The notes: generated from the letters alone by a model not told the origin. DNA of 49,054 bases from an uncultured Gammaproteobacteria bacterium (GCA_913058275.1 CAJXQP010000002.1:1-49054), one strand, 5' to 3'; counted from the stretch's first letter, positions 37,915-48,382 are shown. A program made the numbers and translations.

Positions 37915-38000
37915 CCGCCTAAGAATTGAAAGCTATTTACGTTGCCGCTGCTTCGTTGGAAAACGACTCTGCGGCGTCAAGAACGCTTTTAACTAGTAAG

Positions 38001-39893
38001 TCAGAGAGGCTGCTCATCTAGAATGCTTGACTCGATGTCCGCATTCTCTTGTAAGTTGCTCATGTAGGCCTGGAAGTCGCTATTACCTAAATCAGCGACC
38101 ATGCCGCTAACCATATTTTCTCGGTCTATCTGTGGCAAAGTAGCTATAGAGCCAGCATTGATACTATTCAGTTCAACAATGACTGCAGTGTCATTGGTCA
38201 ATGTAAGATTGTCATAGGTAGACGTATCCGAATCGGCTAGAGACATGGAAAAGACCTTGGCCAAAATCTCTCGATTAACAGTTACTGCGCCCCTGCTTGT
38301 GCCTTCCTCAGTCAGCCATTCGATTTCGTTGTCTGCCAAGAGCTGGTCAACCGACTCATCATTTTCTATATTGGTGAGAAGCTGATCATTAAGAGCCTGA
38401 ACTGCCTCGCGCTCCATCTGGGTGCGAATTATTACTGCTATCTCTGGCTCGACTTCCTCGATTGGCAATACGGCAGCCTCATTGAAAAGCAAAACATTCA
38501 GTACAACCGCCTGCGAAGGGCTTAGCTCAACCACTTCACTGTTGTTGCCCTCAAGCAAAACCTCCTCAGAAAAGGCTGCAGCAATAAGCGCCTGGTTGGA
38601 GAAAATACCGCTTCCTCCAGTACGACCGAAAGTGCCACTAATGAGCACGTCCAATCCCAGTTCTTCCGATATCGTTTCTAAATTCCCCGTCTCAAACGCT
38701 AGATTAGAAAGATCGCCTAATCGCTGTGCGTAAATCAGCTCTACCTCTGAGCTCTTTAACTGACGCTCGATGCGATCAGCGACCTCCTCAAAACTCTGAA
38801 ATACATTTTCTGAGTCCTCCGTAAGCATAACGATGTGAACACCGAAATCCGATATTACTGGGCCCGAAACTTCATCCACGGATAGAATTTCTAGCACTTC
38901 TTCGAGGGCGACAGGAAAGGCTGTACCATCTGTATAGCCGATATCTCCGCCGTCTTCTGCAGAAACAGTGTCTGTAGAGACGTCCAACGCTACTGCTCCA
39001 AAGTCCTCACCGGCATCAATTCGCTGCTTAGCCGTAGCCGCCATCTCTAGAGCCTGTTCTTCGCTGAGATCTCCTCCAACTTCGAAAAGTATGTGGGACG
39101 CACGCTTTTCTGCGGACCCTTCAAAAGCCGATCGCTCTGTTTCATACTGCGCTTCAATGACACCTTCATCGAGCTCTATCTCATTAGAGATTATGTTTTT
39201 ATCCAACAGCACATAGCTCACTGATACCGTTTCGGGCTGCGTGAAATCTTGTGGGTTCTCAGTGTAATAACTCTGAATCTGGGCATCTGAGATCGCCGTG
39301 CCGAGAGTTCGAGTGCCTAACGGGATTGAGAGATAGCGAAAATCTCGCGTCTGAGCCGCCAGACCGGCTATTCGTTCTAATTCTGAGTCAGTGACAAAGG
39401 CCGAACTGCTATAAGCGTTAGCAAGCTGTGACAGCAACATCTGTTGCTGCAAAGTATCTCTATAGATGGGAATGCTGAAGCCCTGGCTAGCCATAGTCCG
39501 TATCGCTAAATCAGAATCGAACACGCCGTTTATTTGGAAATTAGGATTTTCTATAATCGACCTATCAACTCGATTGCTAGAAACAGACATATTCGATGCT
39601 TGGGCGGATTGTCTTAACAACACCTCTTCTACGATTTGCCCCAGCGCTATTTGCTCAAGTAGACCCTGATCTAGAGAATCTGCGCTTCCACCAATAGAAT
39701 TCAATAGATTCTGTGTATTCGCTTGTAACTGAGCTTCGGATACTTCTTCGCCATTGATTTCAGCGACTGGAGGCGATGTTATGAAGCCATTCATAATCGA
39801 ATCCACTCCGAAAAGGGCGAATATAGCCACGATGAAGCCGATAATTACCTTGGCTATCACACCCTGTGAATTGTCACGTATATCTTGCAGCAT
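38001..39893 (-). CDS. ppiD: Periplasmic folding chaperone / parvulin-type isomerase PpiD
   Basis: Inner-membrane-anchored chaperone at the Sec translocon exit. 630 residues (E. coli 623). One N-terminal membrane helix (about 15-33), a SurA-like N-terminal domain, a parvulin domain (about 262-362) with ASHILFEVGG ... DGGDIGYTDG ... GVHIVMLTE, and a long C-terminal helical region. The protein is very acidic outside the membrane part. AGGA precedes the ATG. A strong terminator separates it from hupB, so it needs its own promoter. Confidence 0.95.
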   Translation of the reverse strand: MLQDIRDNSQGVIAKVIIGFIVAIFALFGVDSIMNGFITSPPVAEINGEEVSEAQLQANTQNLLNSIGGSADSLDQGLLEQIALGQIVEEVLLRQSAQASNMSVSSNRVDRSIIENPNFQINGVFDSDLAIRTMASQGFSIPIYRDTLQQQMLLSQLANAYSSSAFVTDSELERIAGLAAQTRDFRYLSIPLGTRTLGTAISDAQIQSYYTENPQDFTQPETVSVSYVLLDKNIISNEIELDEGVIEAQYETERSAFEGSAEKRASHILFEVGGDLSEEQALEMAATAKQRIDAGEDFGAVALDVSTDTVSAEDGGDIGYTDGTAFPVALEEVLEILSVDEVSGPVISDFGVHIVMLTEDSENVFQSFEEVADRIERQLKSSEVELIYAQRLGDLSNLAFETGNLETISEELGLDVLISGTFGRTGGSGIFSNQALIAAAFSEEVLLEGNNSEVVELSPSQAVVLNVLLFNEAAVLPIEEVEPEIAVIIRTQMEREAVQALNDQLLTNIENDESVDQLLADNEIEWLTEEGTSRGAVTVNREILAKVFSMSLADSDTSTYDNLTLTNDTAVIVELNSINAGSIATLPQIDRENMVSGMVADLGNSDFQAYMSNLQENADIESSILDEQPL

Positions 39894-39968
39894 AGTTGTT
39901 CCTAAATTCCGCTAAATCGCTAATCAACCACTCCCTGCTAGGAGAGGAAGTAATGTAATTCGTAAACC

Positions 39969-39993
39969 AAAAAAGGCGCATCATAGATGCGCC
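39969..39993 (-). terminator. Intrinsic terminator between hupB and ppiD
   Basis: Stem ggcgcatc/gatgcgcc with a three-base loop, followed by six T on the minus strand. It closes the hupB transcript about 143 bp after the hupB stop. Confidence 0.88.
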
Positions 39994-40136
39994 CTACTTT
40001 CTCTTGGGAACCGCGGGGAAATCAGTCTCTCATTCCCGATCAATTAGATTCTTAGCCATAAATTCTAGAGCATCGAATCAGTAGCAACTGAGGTTATCTC
40101 AGCTAAATAATTGAACTTGCAGTCCAATCAACTCAA

Positions 40137-40412
40137 TTAAGAGTTAACAGAATCCTTAAGTGCCTTGCCTGCTTTAAAGCTAGGTACACGAGCCGCTTTA
40201 ATTTGAATTGGCTCGCCAGTTTGGGGATTACGACCAGTTCTAGCCGCTCTGTGCTTAGTAGCAAAAGTTCCGAAACCTACCAATACAACAGGTTCTTCTT
40301 TCTTCAATGAATCTGTTATTGCGTCGATCATTGCATCGATAGCACGACCAGCAGCAGCTTTAGGAAGGTCCGCACTAGCGGCAACAGCATCTATTAATTC
40401 TGATTTATTCAC
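40137..40412 (-). CDS. hupB: DNA-binding protein HU-beta
   Basis: Histone-like nucleoid protein. 91 residues (E. coli 90). The family signature [21 protein letters not shown] and the arm-tip sequence are intact. It starts at GTG (40412), with AAGGGGA seven bases upstream; no in-frame ATG exists. The leader carries an 18-bp tandem repeat and the promoter lies about 190 bp upstream. Position between lon and ppiD is the usual one. Confidence 0.97.
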   Translation of the reverse strand: MNKSELIDAVAASADLPKAAAGRAIDAMIDAITDSLKKEEPVVLVGFGTFATKHRAARTGRNPQTGEPIQIKAARVPSFKAGKALKDSVNS

Positions 40413-40422
40413 GTTATCCCCT

Positions 40423-40458
40423 TTTTCTAAATTTAAGTGATTTTCTAAATTTAAGTGA
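40423..40458. repeat. Perfect 18-bp tandem repeat in the hupB leader
   Basis: Two identical copies of TTTTCTAAATTTAAGTGA lie at 40423-40440 and 40441-40458, ending 11 bp upstream of the hupB GTG. They fall inside the transcribed leader. Each copy contains an AT-rich -10-like segment on the minus strand. Confidence 0.95.
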
Positions 40459-40597
40459 TTTTTTAACCCAGTAAACGCCTAAAAAATACTGGTGTATTTG
40501 AAGCAATACCAATGACAAAAAGCCACAAATTTTAAGCTCTGGCGTAACCTAATTCTTTTCCCAAAAATATGACGTAAACCCACCGTGATACCTGACC

Positions 40598-40627
40598 TTT
40601 ATACCAATTGCTTGAAAGCCATGTCAA
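40598..40627 (-). promoter_or_regulatory. Sigma-70 promoter of hupB
   Basis: Minus strand: TTGACA (40622-40627), 18 bp, TATAAA (40598-40603). The expected start is near 40591, giving a leader of about 180 nt before the hupB GTG. It lies just after the lon stop. Confidence 0.75.
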
Positions 40628-40643
40628 CCGGAAACACGTGGTA

Positions 40644-43073
40644 TCAATGGGTTTTTATCTGCTTTTCATCACTGCTTTTATCTTTATCTTCTTGCTTTGC
40701 ATCTTTATCTGAGGAAGCTTTTTCATCACCACTTATTGGAGTGGGCTGAAACTCAAGCGCGTGCTCCAAAACTTGGTCGATCCAGCGAACAGGAATGATC
40801 TCCAAATCCGCTTTGATATTGTCTGGAATTTCTTTTATGTCTCTCTCGTTATCGGCGGGAATTAGCACAGTCTTAATGTTGCCTCGGTGCGCGGCCAACA
40901 ATTTTTCCTTCAATCCACCGATTTTAAGCACCTGCCCTCGTAATGTTATTTCTCCTGTCATTGCTACGTCAGCGCGGACAGGAATAGAGGTCAGAGCGGA
41001 TACTAGAGCAGTACACATACCGACACCTGCGCTAGGCCCATCTTTGGGAGTAGCGCCTTCAGGTACGTGTATGTGAAGATCGTATTTCTCATGGAAGTTG
41101 GTGGCCAGACCAAGCGATTCAGCTCGACTCCTAACCACGGTAAAAGCAGCTTGAATTGATTCCTGCATTACATCACCGAGAGAGCCTGTCTTAGTGGTTT
41201 TGCCCTTACCATTTACTGCGACTGCTTCTATAGTTAGCAGCTCGCCACCTACGGAGGTCCAAGCTAGTCCGTTAACCTGACCTATCAGGTTTTGTTCTTC
41301 CGCCTTGCCATAGTCATATTTTCGAACACCAGAATATTGCTCCAACTCATCGGAGGTAAGGTTAACCACCTCAGTACTGCTTTCCAGAGAATTCTCTTTA
41401 ACGACCTTCCGGCAAATTTTGGCTATTTCCCTTTCTAGGCCGCGGACTCCTGCCTCGCGCGTGTAATAACGAACTAAGTCACTAATTGGCTCTGTAGTGA
41501 AGGTCAATTCCTTATCTTTAACGCCGTTGCTCTTCTTTTGCTTCGGAATTAGATAGCGCTCTGCGATGCTTATTTTTTCTTCCTCTGTATACCCGGGAAG
41601 TCGAATAACTTCCATACGATCCAGAAGCGCCTCAGGAATGTTCATGCTATTGGAGGTACACACAAACATAACTTCCGAAAGGTCGTAGTCGACCTCAAGA
41701 TAGTGATCATTGAAACTATGGTTTTGCTCTGGATCAAGTACTTCCAGCAAGGCCGAAGCGGGATCTCCGCGGTTATCCATCCCCATCTTGTCAATCTCGT
41801 CTAACAAGAACAATGGGTTTTTAACCCCAACCTTGGATAGTTTCTGTACCAATTTGCCAGGCAGGGAACCTATATAGGTTTTTCTATGGCCCCTTATTTC
41901 TGCCTCGTCACGAACGCCACCAAGCGCCATGCGCACAAACTTTCTATTGGTCGCCCTTGCGATCGATTCTCCCAGAGAGGTCTTACCTACTCCAGGTGGT
42001 CCCACCAAACAGAGTATCGGGCCTTTCAATTTCTTTACACGCTTCTGTACGGCGAGATATTCGAGGATTCTTTCTTTAACTTCCTTCAGGCCGTAGTGGT
42101 CAGTCTCGAGAATTTCTTCTGCCTTAACCAAGTCCATGCGAACCTTGGACCGCTTCTTCCACGGAATACTAACCATCCAATCGAGATAGGTACGCACAAC
42201 CGAAGCTTCCGATGACATAGGTGACATCTGCTTCAATTTGTTTAATTCCGAAACGGCCTTCTCTTTTGCTTCTTTGGGCATGCCAGCGTCATCGATGCGT
42301 GTTTTAAGTTCCTCAGCCTCATTCGGTACATCATCCATTTCACCCATTTCTTTCTGAATGGCCTTCATCTGCTCGTTCAGATAGTACTCGCGCTGACTTT
42401 TCTCCATCTGCTTCTTAACACGCCCACGAATGCGCTTTTCTACCTGAAACAGATCGATTTCTGACTCGATCAGCGCCATTAAGTGTTCGATTCTTGCCTG
42501 CAGGCTGACCAGCTCCAACAGGTTCTGCTTCTGTGCAAGCTGCAAAGTCATGTGATTCGCGATGGTATCGATTAGGCGCCCTGGCTCATCGATGCTGGAG
42601 ATAGACGTCATTACCTCTGGCGGTATTTTCTTACTGAGTTGCACATACTGCTCAAACTGTGAAAGCAGAGAACGAATCAGTGATTCAGACTCTTTTTCGG
42701 GAACTGCGTCAGTAGTAAGAACCAGAATCTCGGCGCGAAAGTGATCCGCATCGAATCTTACATTGCGCAATTGAGCTCGATCTAAACCCTCTACTAGCAC
42801 CTTAACCGTGCCGTCGGGCAAGCGAATCAGCTGCAGAATCGTCGCGACTGTACCAATCTGATATAAATCATCGGCAGCCGGCTCATCGTCGGAGGCGTTC
42901 TTCTGCGCCACCAACAAGACCTGCTTATTGCTCGCCATGGCAATTTCCAGGGCTTTGATAGATTTTGGTCTGCCGACGAATAACGGCTGAACGATTTGCG
43001 GATAGACCACTACATCGCGCAGTGGCAATAATGGTAATTGTGTGTTGCTGGGATCGTCCGAGGGTATGCTCAT
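40644..43073 (-). CDS. lon: ATP-dependent protease Lon
   Basis: Cytoplasmic AAA+ serine protease for misfolded and regulatory proteins. 809 residues. N-terminal substrate domain, Walker [10 protein letters not shown], Walker [12 protein letters not shown], and the protease dyad Ser681 in [11 protein letters not shown] with a Lys in [13 protein letters not shown] (Lys724 by the 43-residue spacing known for Lon). The C-terminus is a Lys/Asp-rich tail of about 25 residues beyond the conserved core. A sigma-32-like promoter lies upstream. Order clpX-lon-hupB is standard. Confidence 0.98.
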   Translation of the reverse strand: MSIPSDDPSNTQLPLLPLRDVVVYPQIVQPLFVGRPKSIKALEIAMASNKQVLLVAQKNASDDEPAADDLYQIGTVATILQLIRLPDGTVKVLVEGLDRAQLRNVRFDADHFRAEILVLTTDAVPEKESESLIRSLLSQFEQYVQLSKKIPPEVMTSISSIDEPGRLIDTIANHMTLQLAQKQNLLELVSLQARIEHLMALIESEIDLFQVEKRIRGRVKKQMEKSQREYYLNEQMKAIQKEMGEMDDVPNEAEELKTRIDDAGMPKEAKEKAVSELNKLKQMSPMSSEASVVRTYLDWMVSIPWKKRSKVRMDLVKAEEILETDHYGLKEVKERILEYLAVQKRVKKLKGPILCLVGPPGVGKTSLGESIARATNRKFVRMALGGVRDEAEIRGHRKTYIGSLPGKLVQKLSKVGVKNPLFLLDEIDKMGMDNRGDPASALLEVLDPEQNHSFNDHYLEVDYDLSEVMFVCTSNSMNIPEALLDRMEVIRLPGYTEEEKISIAERYLIPKQKKSNGVKDKELTFTTEPISDLVRYYTREAGVRGLEREIAKICRKVVKENSLESSTEVVNLTSDELEQYSGVRKYDYGKAEEQNLIGQVNGLAWTSVGGELLTIEAVAVNGKGKTTKTGSLGDVMQESIQAAFTVVRSRAESLGLATNFHEKYDLHIHVPEGATPKDGPSAGVGMCTALVSALTSIPVRADVAMTGEITLRGQVLKIGGLKEKLLAAHRGNIKTVLIPADNERDIKEIPDNIKADLEIIPVRWIDQVLEHALEFQPTPISGDEKASSDKDAKQEDKDKSSDEKQIKTH

Positions 43074-43152
43074 ATACTACTCTATGAATTCGTGGACACG
43101 CCTAATTAAGGCGCACTAAAAGTGATTGGGTGGCCCTAGGGCCTACTTTCAA

Positions 43153-43180
43153 AGATGGTGCCAGAGCCTCAAATATCAAG
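43153..43180 (-). promoter_or_regulatory. Sigma-32-like heat-shock promoter of lon
   Basis: Minus strand: CTTGATA (43174-43180), 13 bp, CACCATCT (43153-43160), close to the heat-shock consensus CTTGAAA-N13/14-CCCCATnT. It lies 80 bp upstream of the lon ATG. E. coli lon is known to be sigma-32 controlled. Confidence 0.6.
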
Positions 43181-43197
43181 GCTTTGGCAGAACTTAA

Positions 43198-44490
43198 TCA
43201 GTTCTGATCATCTGCAGCAGATTTGCTCTGCTGCTCGACATTCTCGTACATAAGCAATGGCTCTGATTCTCCTTCTATAACAGCGGCATCAATAATTACC
43301 TTGCTGACCTTCTCCATTGAAGGAATCTTGTACATGGAATCTAATAATACGGTTTCCATAATGGAGCGCAGCCCACGAGCGCCCGTTTTACGATCTTTTG
43401 CCTTTCTCGCAATAGCACGAAGCGCATCATCGCGGAATTGTATTTCAACCCCTTCCATTTCGAACAACTGAGCATATTGCTTAGTTAATGAGTTCTTCGG
43501 CTCACGGAGAATGCGTACCATCGCGTCCAGATCCAACTCATCTAGAGTCGCAATCATTGGTAAGCGACCGACGAATTCAGGGATAAGTCCGTACTTAACT
43601 AAGTCTTCAGGCTCCACGCCACGCAACGTTTCGCCAACTTTGCTCTCTTCTTCCTTAGATCTCACTTCTGCCGAGAAGCCGATACCACTCTTATCAGAAC
43701 GATCTCGAATGATCCGATCCAATCCAGCAAAGGCACCGCCACAGATAAACAGGATATTAGCCGTATCTACTTGCAGGAACTCTTGTTGTGGATGTTTACG
43801 ACCACCCTGAGGCGGAACGGAGGCAACCGTGCCCTCTATGAGCTTCAGCAAAGCCTGCTGCACACCCTCGCCTGAGACATCGCGAGTGATAGATGGATTG
43901 TCTGACTTTCGGGAAATCTTGTCGATTTCATCGATATAGACGATGCCTATTTGAGCCTTTTCTACATCGTAATCACATTTTTGTAACAGCTTCTGAATGA
44001 TGTTTTCTACATCCTCACCTACGTAACCGGCCTCGGTGAGAGTTGTCGCATCAGCGATAGTAAAGGGAACATCCAGCAAGCGCGCCAAGGTTTCTGCCAG
44101 CAGAGTCTTACCCGTTCCGGTAGGACCTACCATCAAGATATTACTCTTGCTTAGCTCGACCTCACCATTGGATTTTGCGTAGTTGAGTCGCTTGTAATGG
44201 TTATAAACCGCTACGGCAAGCACCTTCTTGGCGCTTTCCTGTCCGATGACATACTCATCAAGCGTTTTTTTGATTTCTTCGGGGATTGGGAGCTTGCGCT
44301 CGGTGGTTTCGGTGTCCTTTTCCTGAATTTCTTCGCGGATTATGTCATTGCACAAATCAACGCATTCATCACATACGAACACCGATGGGCCCGCAATTAG
44401 TTTGCGAACCTCATGCTGGCTCTTACCGCAGAACGAACAATACAGCAGTTTGCCGTTATCGTCGCCTTTATTAAAATTATCGTCTGACAT
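43198..44490 (-). CDS. clpX: ClpX, ATPase subunit of ClpXP
   Basis: AAA+ unfoldase that feeds ClpP. 430 residues from the ATG at 44490 ([11 protein letters not shown]); an upstream extension to 44544 is not conserved. Zinc cysteines 18, 21, 40 and 43, Walker A GPTGTGKT, Walker B VYIDEIDK, and the ClpP-binding loop IGF (in [10 protein letters not shown]) are present. It follows clpP by about 190 bp. A CAGAACT/AGTTCTG hairpin overlaps its stop codon. Confidence 0.97.
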   Translation of the reverse strand: MSDDNFNKGDDNGKLLYCSFCGKSQHEVRKLIAGPSVFVCDECVDLCNDIIREEIQEKDTETTERKLPIPEEIKKTLDEYVIGQESAKKVLAVAVYNHYKRLNYAKSNGEVELSKSNILMVGPTGTGKTLLAETLARLLDVPFTIADATTLTEAGYVGEDVENIIQKLLQKCDYDVEKAQIGIVYIDEIDKISRKSDNPSITRDVSGEGVQQALLKLIEGTVASVPPQGGRKHPQQEFLQVDTANILFICGGAFAGLDRIIRDRSDKSGIGFSAEVRSKEEESKVGETLRGVEPEDLVKYGLIPEFVGRLPMIATLDELDLDAMVRILREPKNSLTKQYAQLFEMEGVEIQFRDDALRAIARKAKDRKTGARGLRSIMETVLLDSMYKIPSMEKVSKVIIDAAVIEGESEPLLMYENVEQQSKSAADDQN

Positions 44491-44681
44491 CTGAACTACA
44501 ACCTGAAATCTACAAATTTGGCTAGAGCCCGAACTAGCGGACATCTAGGTATTGACCGGGAATTCTATCCACTCCAAACCCCGGAACCTGAATGCGAACC
44601 TGTGACAAGTGAAAATTTGGCTTGTTCCATTGCCTTCTAAAATGGCGACATCCGCATGGAATTGCAAGCCCACAGGCCTTT

Positions 44682-45314
44682 TTAAACGCTTTCTATACTC
44701 TTTCTATCTACTCTTCGCTGAATTACTTTATCCACCAATCCATATTCCTGTGCTTCATCGGCGCTCATGAAGTTGTCTCGTTCTGTGTCCTTCGCAATAG
44801 CTTCTACCGACTTTCCAGTATTCTCAGCAAGTAGGACATTAAGACTCAGCCGTAACTTTATGATTTCATTAGCTTGTATTTCAATGTCTGAGGCCTGGCC
44901 TTGAGCTCCACCACTGGGCTGATGAATCATCATGCGTGAATGGGGCAGCGCTAAGCGCTTACCCTTCGCGCCGCCGGCTAGCAACATAGCCCCCATGCTA
45001 GCAGCCTGCCCAATACACATTGTGCTCACATCCGGCTTGATAAACTGCATCGTATCGTAAATCGATAGCCCGGCTGTAACCGACCCGCCTGGAGAATTGA
45101 TATATAAGTGTATGTCTTTATCTGGATTTTCAGATTCTAAGAACAACATCTGCGCGACAACCAGATTGGCCATGTGGTCTTCCACCTGTCCCGTCATGAA
45201 TATCACCCTGTCCTTCAACAATCTGGAATAAATGTCGTAGGAGCGCTCACCACGGGCGGTTTGCTCGACTACCATAGGCACGAGAGCCGCCGTGGGTTGA
45301 ATATTATTTGACAT
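44682..45314 (-). CDS. clpP: ClpP, proteolytic subunit of ClpXP/ClpAP
   Basis: Barrel-forming serine peptidase. 210 residues. Catalytic Ser106 (GQAASMGA), His131 (MMIHQPSGG) and Asp180 (DTERDNF). A short N-terminal propeptide ends before [29 protein letters not shown] is upstream of the ATG. It lies between tig and clpX. Confidence 0.98.
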   Translation of the reverse strand: MSNNIQPTAALVPMVVEQTARGERSYDIYSRLLKDRVIFMTGQVEDHMANLVVAQMLFLESENPDKDIHLYINSPGGSVTAGLSIYDTMQFIKPDVSTMCIGQAASMGAMLLAGGAKGKRLALPHSRMMIHQPSGGAQGQASDIEIQANEIIKLRLSLNVLLAENTGKSVEAIAKDTERDNFMSADEAQEYGLVDKVIQRRVDRKSIESV

Positions 45315-45408
45315 GTATCCCTGTCCTTTTATGTACTCACTAAATAGTACCGGCTAACGATGCCAGCTAAGTAAATAGCGGTGAAGTTACGTTTTTGAAA
45401 ACAGCTTG

Positions 45409-46755
45409 TTAGGCATCCGGTTCTGCGTCTTCGTCTGGCTGCTCGTCTGTTGCCTTCGGTTCCGGCTGAATTACTTCCTGATAACTCACCAGCTTATCGC
45501 TCACAGCTGATTGTTCTATAACGTAATCGAAAACCTGATCCTCAAGGACGCTAGACTCAATCGTAGCTAATTGCTCTTGGTTGCCGTAATACCAATTGAT
45601 AACTTCATCTGGCGACTCATAGGTTGACGCGAGCTCCTCTATCGATTCTCGCACCTTCGTTGGGTCTGCTTTCAGTTCCTGCTGCTGAATTACTTCGCCT
45701 AGCACTAGGCCTAACAGCACCCGTCTAGCGGCCTGCTCTTTAAACAATTCGTCTGGCAGCATATTTGGATCGATGTTTTGTCCACCGCCAAACTGTTGCA
45801 TCGCCTGCTGCCTTAGCTGTTCGATCTCGCCGCCGACTAAAGCGTCGGGAATCTCTGCGTCCACAACTTCTACAAGGCAGTCCATGATCTTGTTCTTAAG
45901 CTTATTACGACTCGCCGTCTTCAATTCACGGCGCATATTATTTGTCACTTCTTCGCGAAAAGCGTCATTTCCGCCTTCTTCGACGCCGAAGCTCTTATAG
46001 AATTCTTCATCTACAACAGGCATGACCTGCTCACTCACAGAATTCAGTGTGATCTCGAAAGCGACCTCTGCCCCCGCCAATTCCTTATTGTGGTATTCCT
46101 CGGGGAAGCTTAAATCCAAGGTAAATGCGTCGTCTGCAGACTTTCCTTCTATTCCAGATTCGAACCCAGGAATCATACGCTCAGAACCAAGAACCAAATT
46201 CGTTCCCTGCGCGCTGCCACCCTCAAAGTCTTCACCATCACGACTACCTACATAGTTAATGTTGACCATATCTTCCGTAGCTGCGGCTCTGTCGCAGACT
46301 TCCCAGCTTTGTTTCTGCTTACGCAGGGTCTGTATCATCTCATCAATATCAGCCTCTGAGATATCTGCTCCTAAACGTTCCGCCTTAATCGTCGATAAAT
46401 CCGGCAAAGTAATCTCTGGGTACACTTGAAATGTCGCTACAAATTCTAAATCTTGACCCTCGTCCAGGTTTTTCGGGTCAATATTGGGCTGACCGGCTGG
46501 CTTCAGGCTTTCCTGATCGATGGCCTCGTAATAGGACTGGCTCATCATCTCGCCTACCACTTCCTGCCGCACGCCAGCTCCAAACTTGCTTTTGATTACC
46601 TTGTAGGGAACCTTGCCTTTTCGAAAGCCATTTAGCTTTACGTTTCTAGCAGCCTCCTGTAATCGCGTGTTAACAGCACTATCGACTTTCTCGCTAGGAA
46701 CAGCGACAGTCATCTTTCTTTCTAAACCTTGTGTAGTTTCAACGGAAACCTGCAT
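45409..46755 (-). CDS. tig: Trigger factor
   Basis: Ribosome-bound chaperone with peptidyl-prolyl isomerase activity. 448 residues (E. coli 432). The ribosome-binding signature GFRKGKVP is at 44-51. The FKBP-like domain carries VNINYVGSRDGEDFEGGSAQ, and the C-terminal chaperone arms follow. The tail is acidic (DEQPDEDAEPDA). GAGG is upstream of the ATG. It leads the tig-clpP-clpX block. Confidence 0.97.
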   Translation of the reverse strand: MQVSVETTQGLERKMTVAVPSEKVDSAVNTRLQEAARNVKLNGFRKGKVPYKVIKSKFGAGVRQEVVGEMMSQSYYEAIDQESLKPAGQPNIDPKNLDEGQDLEFVATFQVYPEITLPDLSTIKAERLGADISEADIDEMIQTLRKQKQSWEVCDRAAATEDMVNINYVGSRDGEDFEGGSAQGTNLVLGSERMIPGFESGIEGKSADDAFTLDLSFPEEYHNKELAGAEVAFEITLNSVSEQVMPVVDEEFYKSFGVEEGGNDAFREEVTNNMRRELKTASRNKLKNKIMDCLVEVVDAEIPDALVGGEIEQLRQQAMQQFGGGQNIDPNMLPDELFKEQAARRVLLGLVLGEVIQQQELKADPTKVRESIEELASTYESPDEVINWYYGNQEQLATIESSVLEDQVFDYVIEQSAVSDKLVSYQEVIQPEPKATDEQPDEDAEPDA

Positions 46756-47066
46756 GTATAAACCTCATCATTTCCAAGCGAAAAACTCGGAATTTTTAAT
46801 ATCAATCAATATCGAGATATTTTACTGAACTAATCTGGATATTGGTTAGCGATAGCTGGATAGCCTCATTGGGCAAGCTCTTGATTTTAATACTTTTCAA
46901 GAGCCAACGGGCTACCGCCTGCCCGCAAAGTGCGGATTTTCCCACATCGAAAACTCAGATTCAATCACAGAATATGGGCCCAAAGCTGGTAAAATCAACG
47001 TACAATTTCATAATTGGAGGAAGTCGTGCGATATTCTCGCTCTTCAACTCCCAATTGGCTAAATAC
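46756..47066. other. Divergent spacer between tig and mobA
   Basis: About 310 bp. It must hold promoters for tig (minus) and mobA (plus). The plus-strand frame of mobA stays open upstream to 46842, but that part has no family similarity. No promoter pair was strong enough to annotate, and no RNA motif was recognised. Confidence 0.5.
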
Positions 47067-47690
47067 ATGATAAGCAAGTCTGAAATAGGCGGCGTTATTT
47101 TGGCAGGCGGCAAAGCCTCGCGAATGGGCTTCCGCGACAAGGCTCTAGAGCCCTTACACACTAGACCATTACTTGAGCATGTTATAGCTAAGGCCGCGCC
47201 TCAAGTAGCGCATCTGATACTGAGCGTTAATCATAATATCGAGCGCTATCAAGCATTTGGCTTGCCGATGGTAAACGATCGCACAGATGGCTATGGCGGT
47301 CCATTACTGGGTATCTTGAGCGCCATGCATTGGTTTCGGGGTGCTAAGACTGCCAAAGGGATTCGCTACCTTGCCTGCTTCCCTGGAGACGCTCCTGAAT
47401 TCCCCAAAGATGTGGTATACCAACTGGGGCTGGAGTTAGACAAAAAATCCGCCGCCGCTGCCTACATCTTTCATAGAGATCAAATCCAACCTCTCTTCTC
47501 TGTTTGGCGTCTTGATATAATCCAAAAAATAGAAGATGCCGTGGCTGACGGTTTGTTTGGGCCTAAATTACTTTTTGGCTCTCTCAATGCTGTAGCGGTG
47601 AATTATGAGGACAACTCTCCCGGTGCTTTCAGCAACATCAACAGTAGGGAAGATTTAACTGCAGCCGCGCTACTCATCAGCCGTGAATAG
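47067..47690 (+). CDS. mobA: Molybdenum cofactor guanylyltransferase
   Basis: Attaches GMP to molybdopterin to make the bis-MGD precursor. 207 residues from the ATG at 47067. The nucleotide motif GGVILAGGKASRMGFRDKALEPL is at about 8-30 (LAGGxSxRMGxxDK with Lys/Ala in place of two small residues). NDRTDGYGGPLLGILSAM and the metal-site PGDAPEFP follow. N-terminal extension in the longer frame is discarded. No molybdoenzyme or other Mo-cofactor gene is in the window. A related nucleotidyltransferase cannot be fully excluded. Confidence 0.88.
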   Translation: MISKSEIGGVILAGGKASRMGFRDKALEPLHTRPLLEHVIAKAAPQVAHLILSVNHNIERYQAFGLPMVNDRTDGYGGPLLGILSAMHWFRGAKTAKGIRYLACFPGDAPEFPKDVVYQLGLELDKKSAAAAYIFHRDQIQPLFSVWRLDIIQKIEDAVADGLFGPKLLFGSLNAVAVNYEDNSPGAFSNINSREDLTAAALLISRE

Positions 47691-48097
47691 CCCATTTACG
47701 CTGCCCAAAAATTGTTCAATTGAAATTATTTCATAGTTTAGAAGAACGCTCTATCTCGTTGTTTACTATTGATAAAACAGAAACGTTGATTTCTCAAAAA
47801 GCCTCGTACCTCGTTGTTTTAAATAACTTTATTGACTTATTTCTGGCAAAGAAGCTGGGAACTGCATAACTATGAATGGCATATTATTTGCGCCCTAGTA
47901 AATATTCGTAACAATTATTACCTTGTTATTACTCGCTGGCTTGGGGTTGCCTGCCAGATTCCAGATCCGGACCGGTTCTGGAATCGGCTGCAACCCCGAG
48001 CTAGCGGAGACCAAGTAAAATTACTCTTGTCATCTGTCCAGTGAGGGGGGTATGCTCGGTTCAAATAGCTGCAATTAGAAGAGAAAACTCCCGCACG
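47691..48097. other. AT-rich spacer with a strongly structured element
   Basis: About 400 bp without a credible gene between mobA and the DUF6316-like gene. It is AT-rich except for a GC-rich palindromic element at 47934-48006 (annotated separately). A 10-base repeat (ctcgttgttt) occurs twice near 47755 and 47812. Confidence 0.6.
47934..48006 (+). ncRNA. Candidate structured RNA element, unclassified
   Basis: As plus-strand RNA, 47934-47950 pairs with 47990-48006 over 17 bp (15 Watson-Crick and two G-U). After an internal loop, 47957-47964 pairs with 47978-47985 (GATTCCAG/CTGGAATC). The apical loop contains CCGGACCGG. Both wobbles would be A-C mismatches on the minus strand, so the plus strand is favoured. 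No poly-T follows, so it is not a simple terminator. It ends 91 bp before the ATG at 48098. No known family recognised. Confidence 0.45.
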
Positions 48098-48289
48098 ATG
48101 TCTGACAACCGGCACAAAGATAATTCCCATGAGCCCGCTCCCGATCGCAGCGAAAGGATATTTAGCGAGCAAGATCTTTGGTACTTCAAAATCCGTGAGG
48201 GTGATGAAGTAGGCCCATTTCGATACCGTAGTGAAGCGCAAAGTAATCTCGAAAACTTCATGGAACAACTCCGAGCTCAACTGAAGTAA
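48098..48289 (+). CDS. DUF6316-like small protein
   Basis: 63 residues from the ATG at 48098 (MSDNRHKDN). RSERIFSEQDLWYFKIREGDEVGPFRYRSEAQSNLENF is like the DUF6316 family, small proteins with a WYFxxREGxxxGPF core; function unknown. An upstream GTG at 48041 is in frame but adds only unrelated residues. The structured element at 47934-48006 precedes it. It is 93 bp upstream of the receiver-like gene on the same strand. Confidence 0.72.
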   Translation: MSDNRHKDNSHEPAPDRSERIFSEQDLWYFKIREGDEVGPFRYRSEAQSNLENFMEQLRAQLK

Positions 48290-48382
48290 CACATCATCAA
48301 GCACGCCCGTCCCTGCTTTAAACCAAGTTCGTAAATGTCGCATATCCAGCCGCCGTGCGTTACACTGGCGTAGCATGTTTGT

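Noticed and set aside
37920-37985. gccgc/gcggc hairpin between fabI and ppiD as a bidirectional terminator
   Set aside because: The stem is short and lacks flanking T-runs, so it cannot be called with confidence.
46842-47066. 75-residue N-terminal extension of mobA
   Set aside because: The family's first conserved motif begins eight residues after the ATG at 47067, and the upstream part has no similarity to it.
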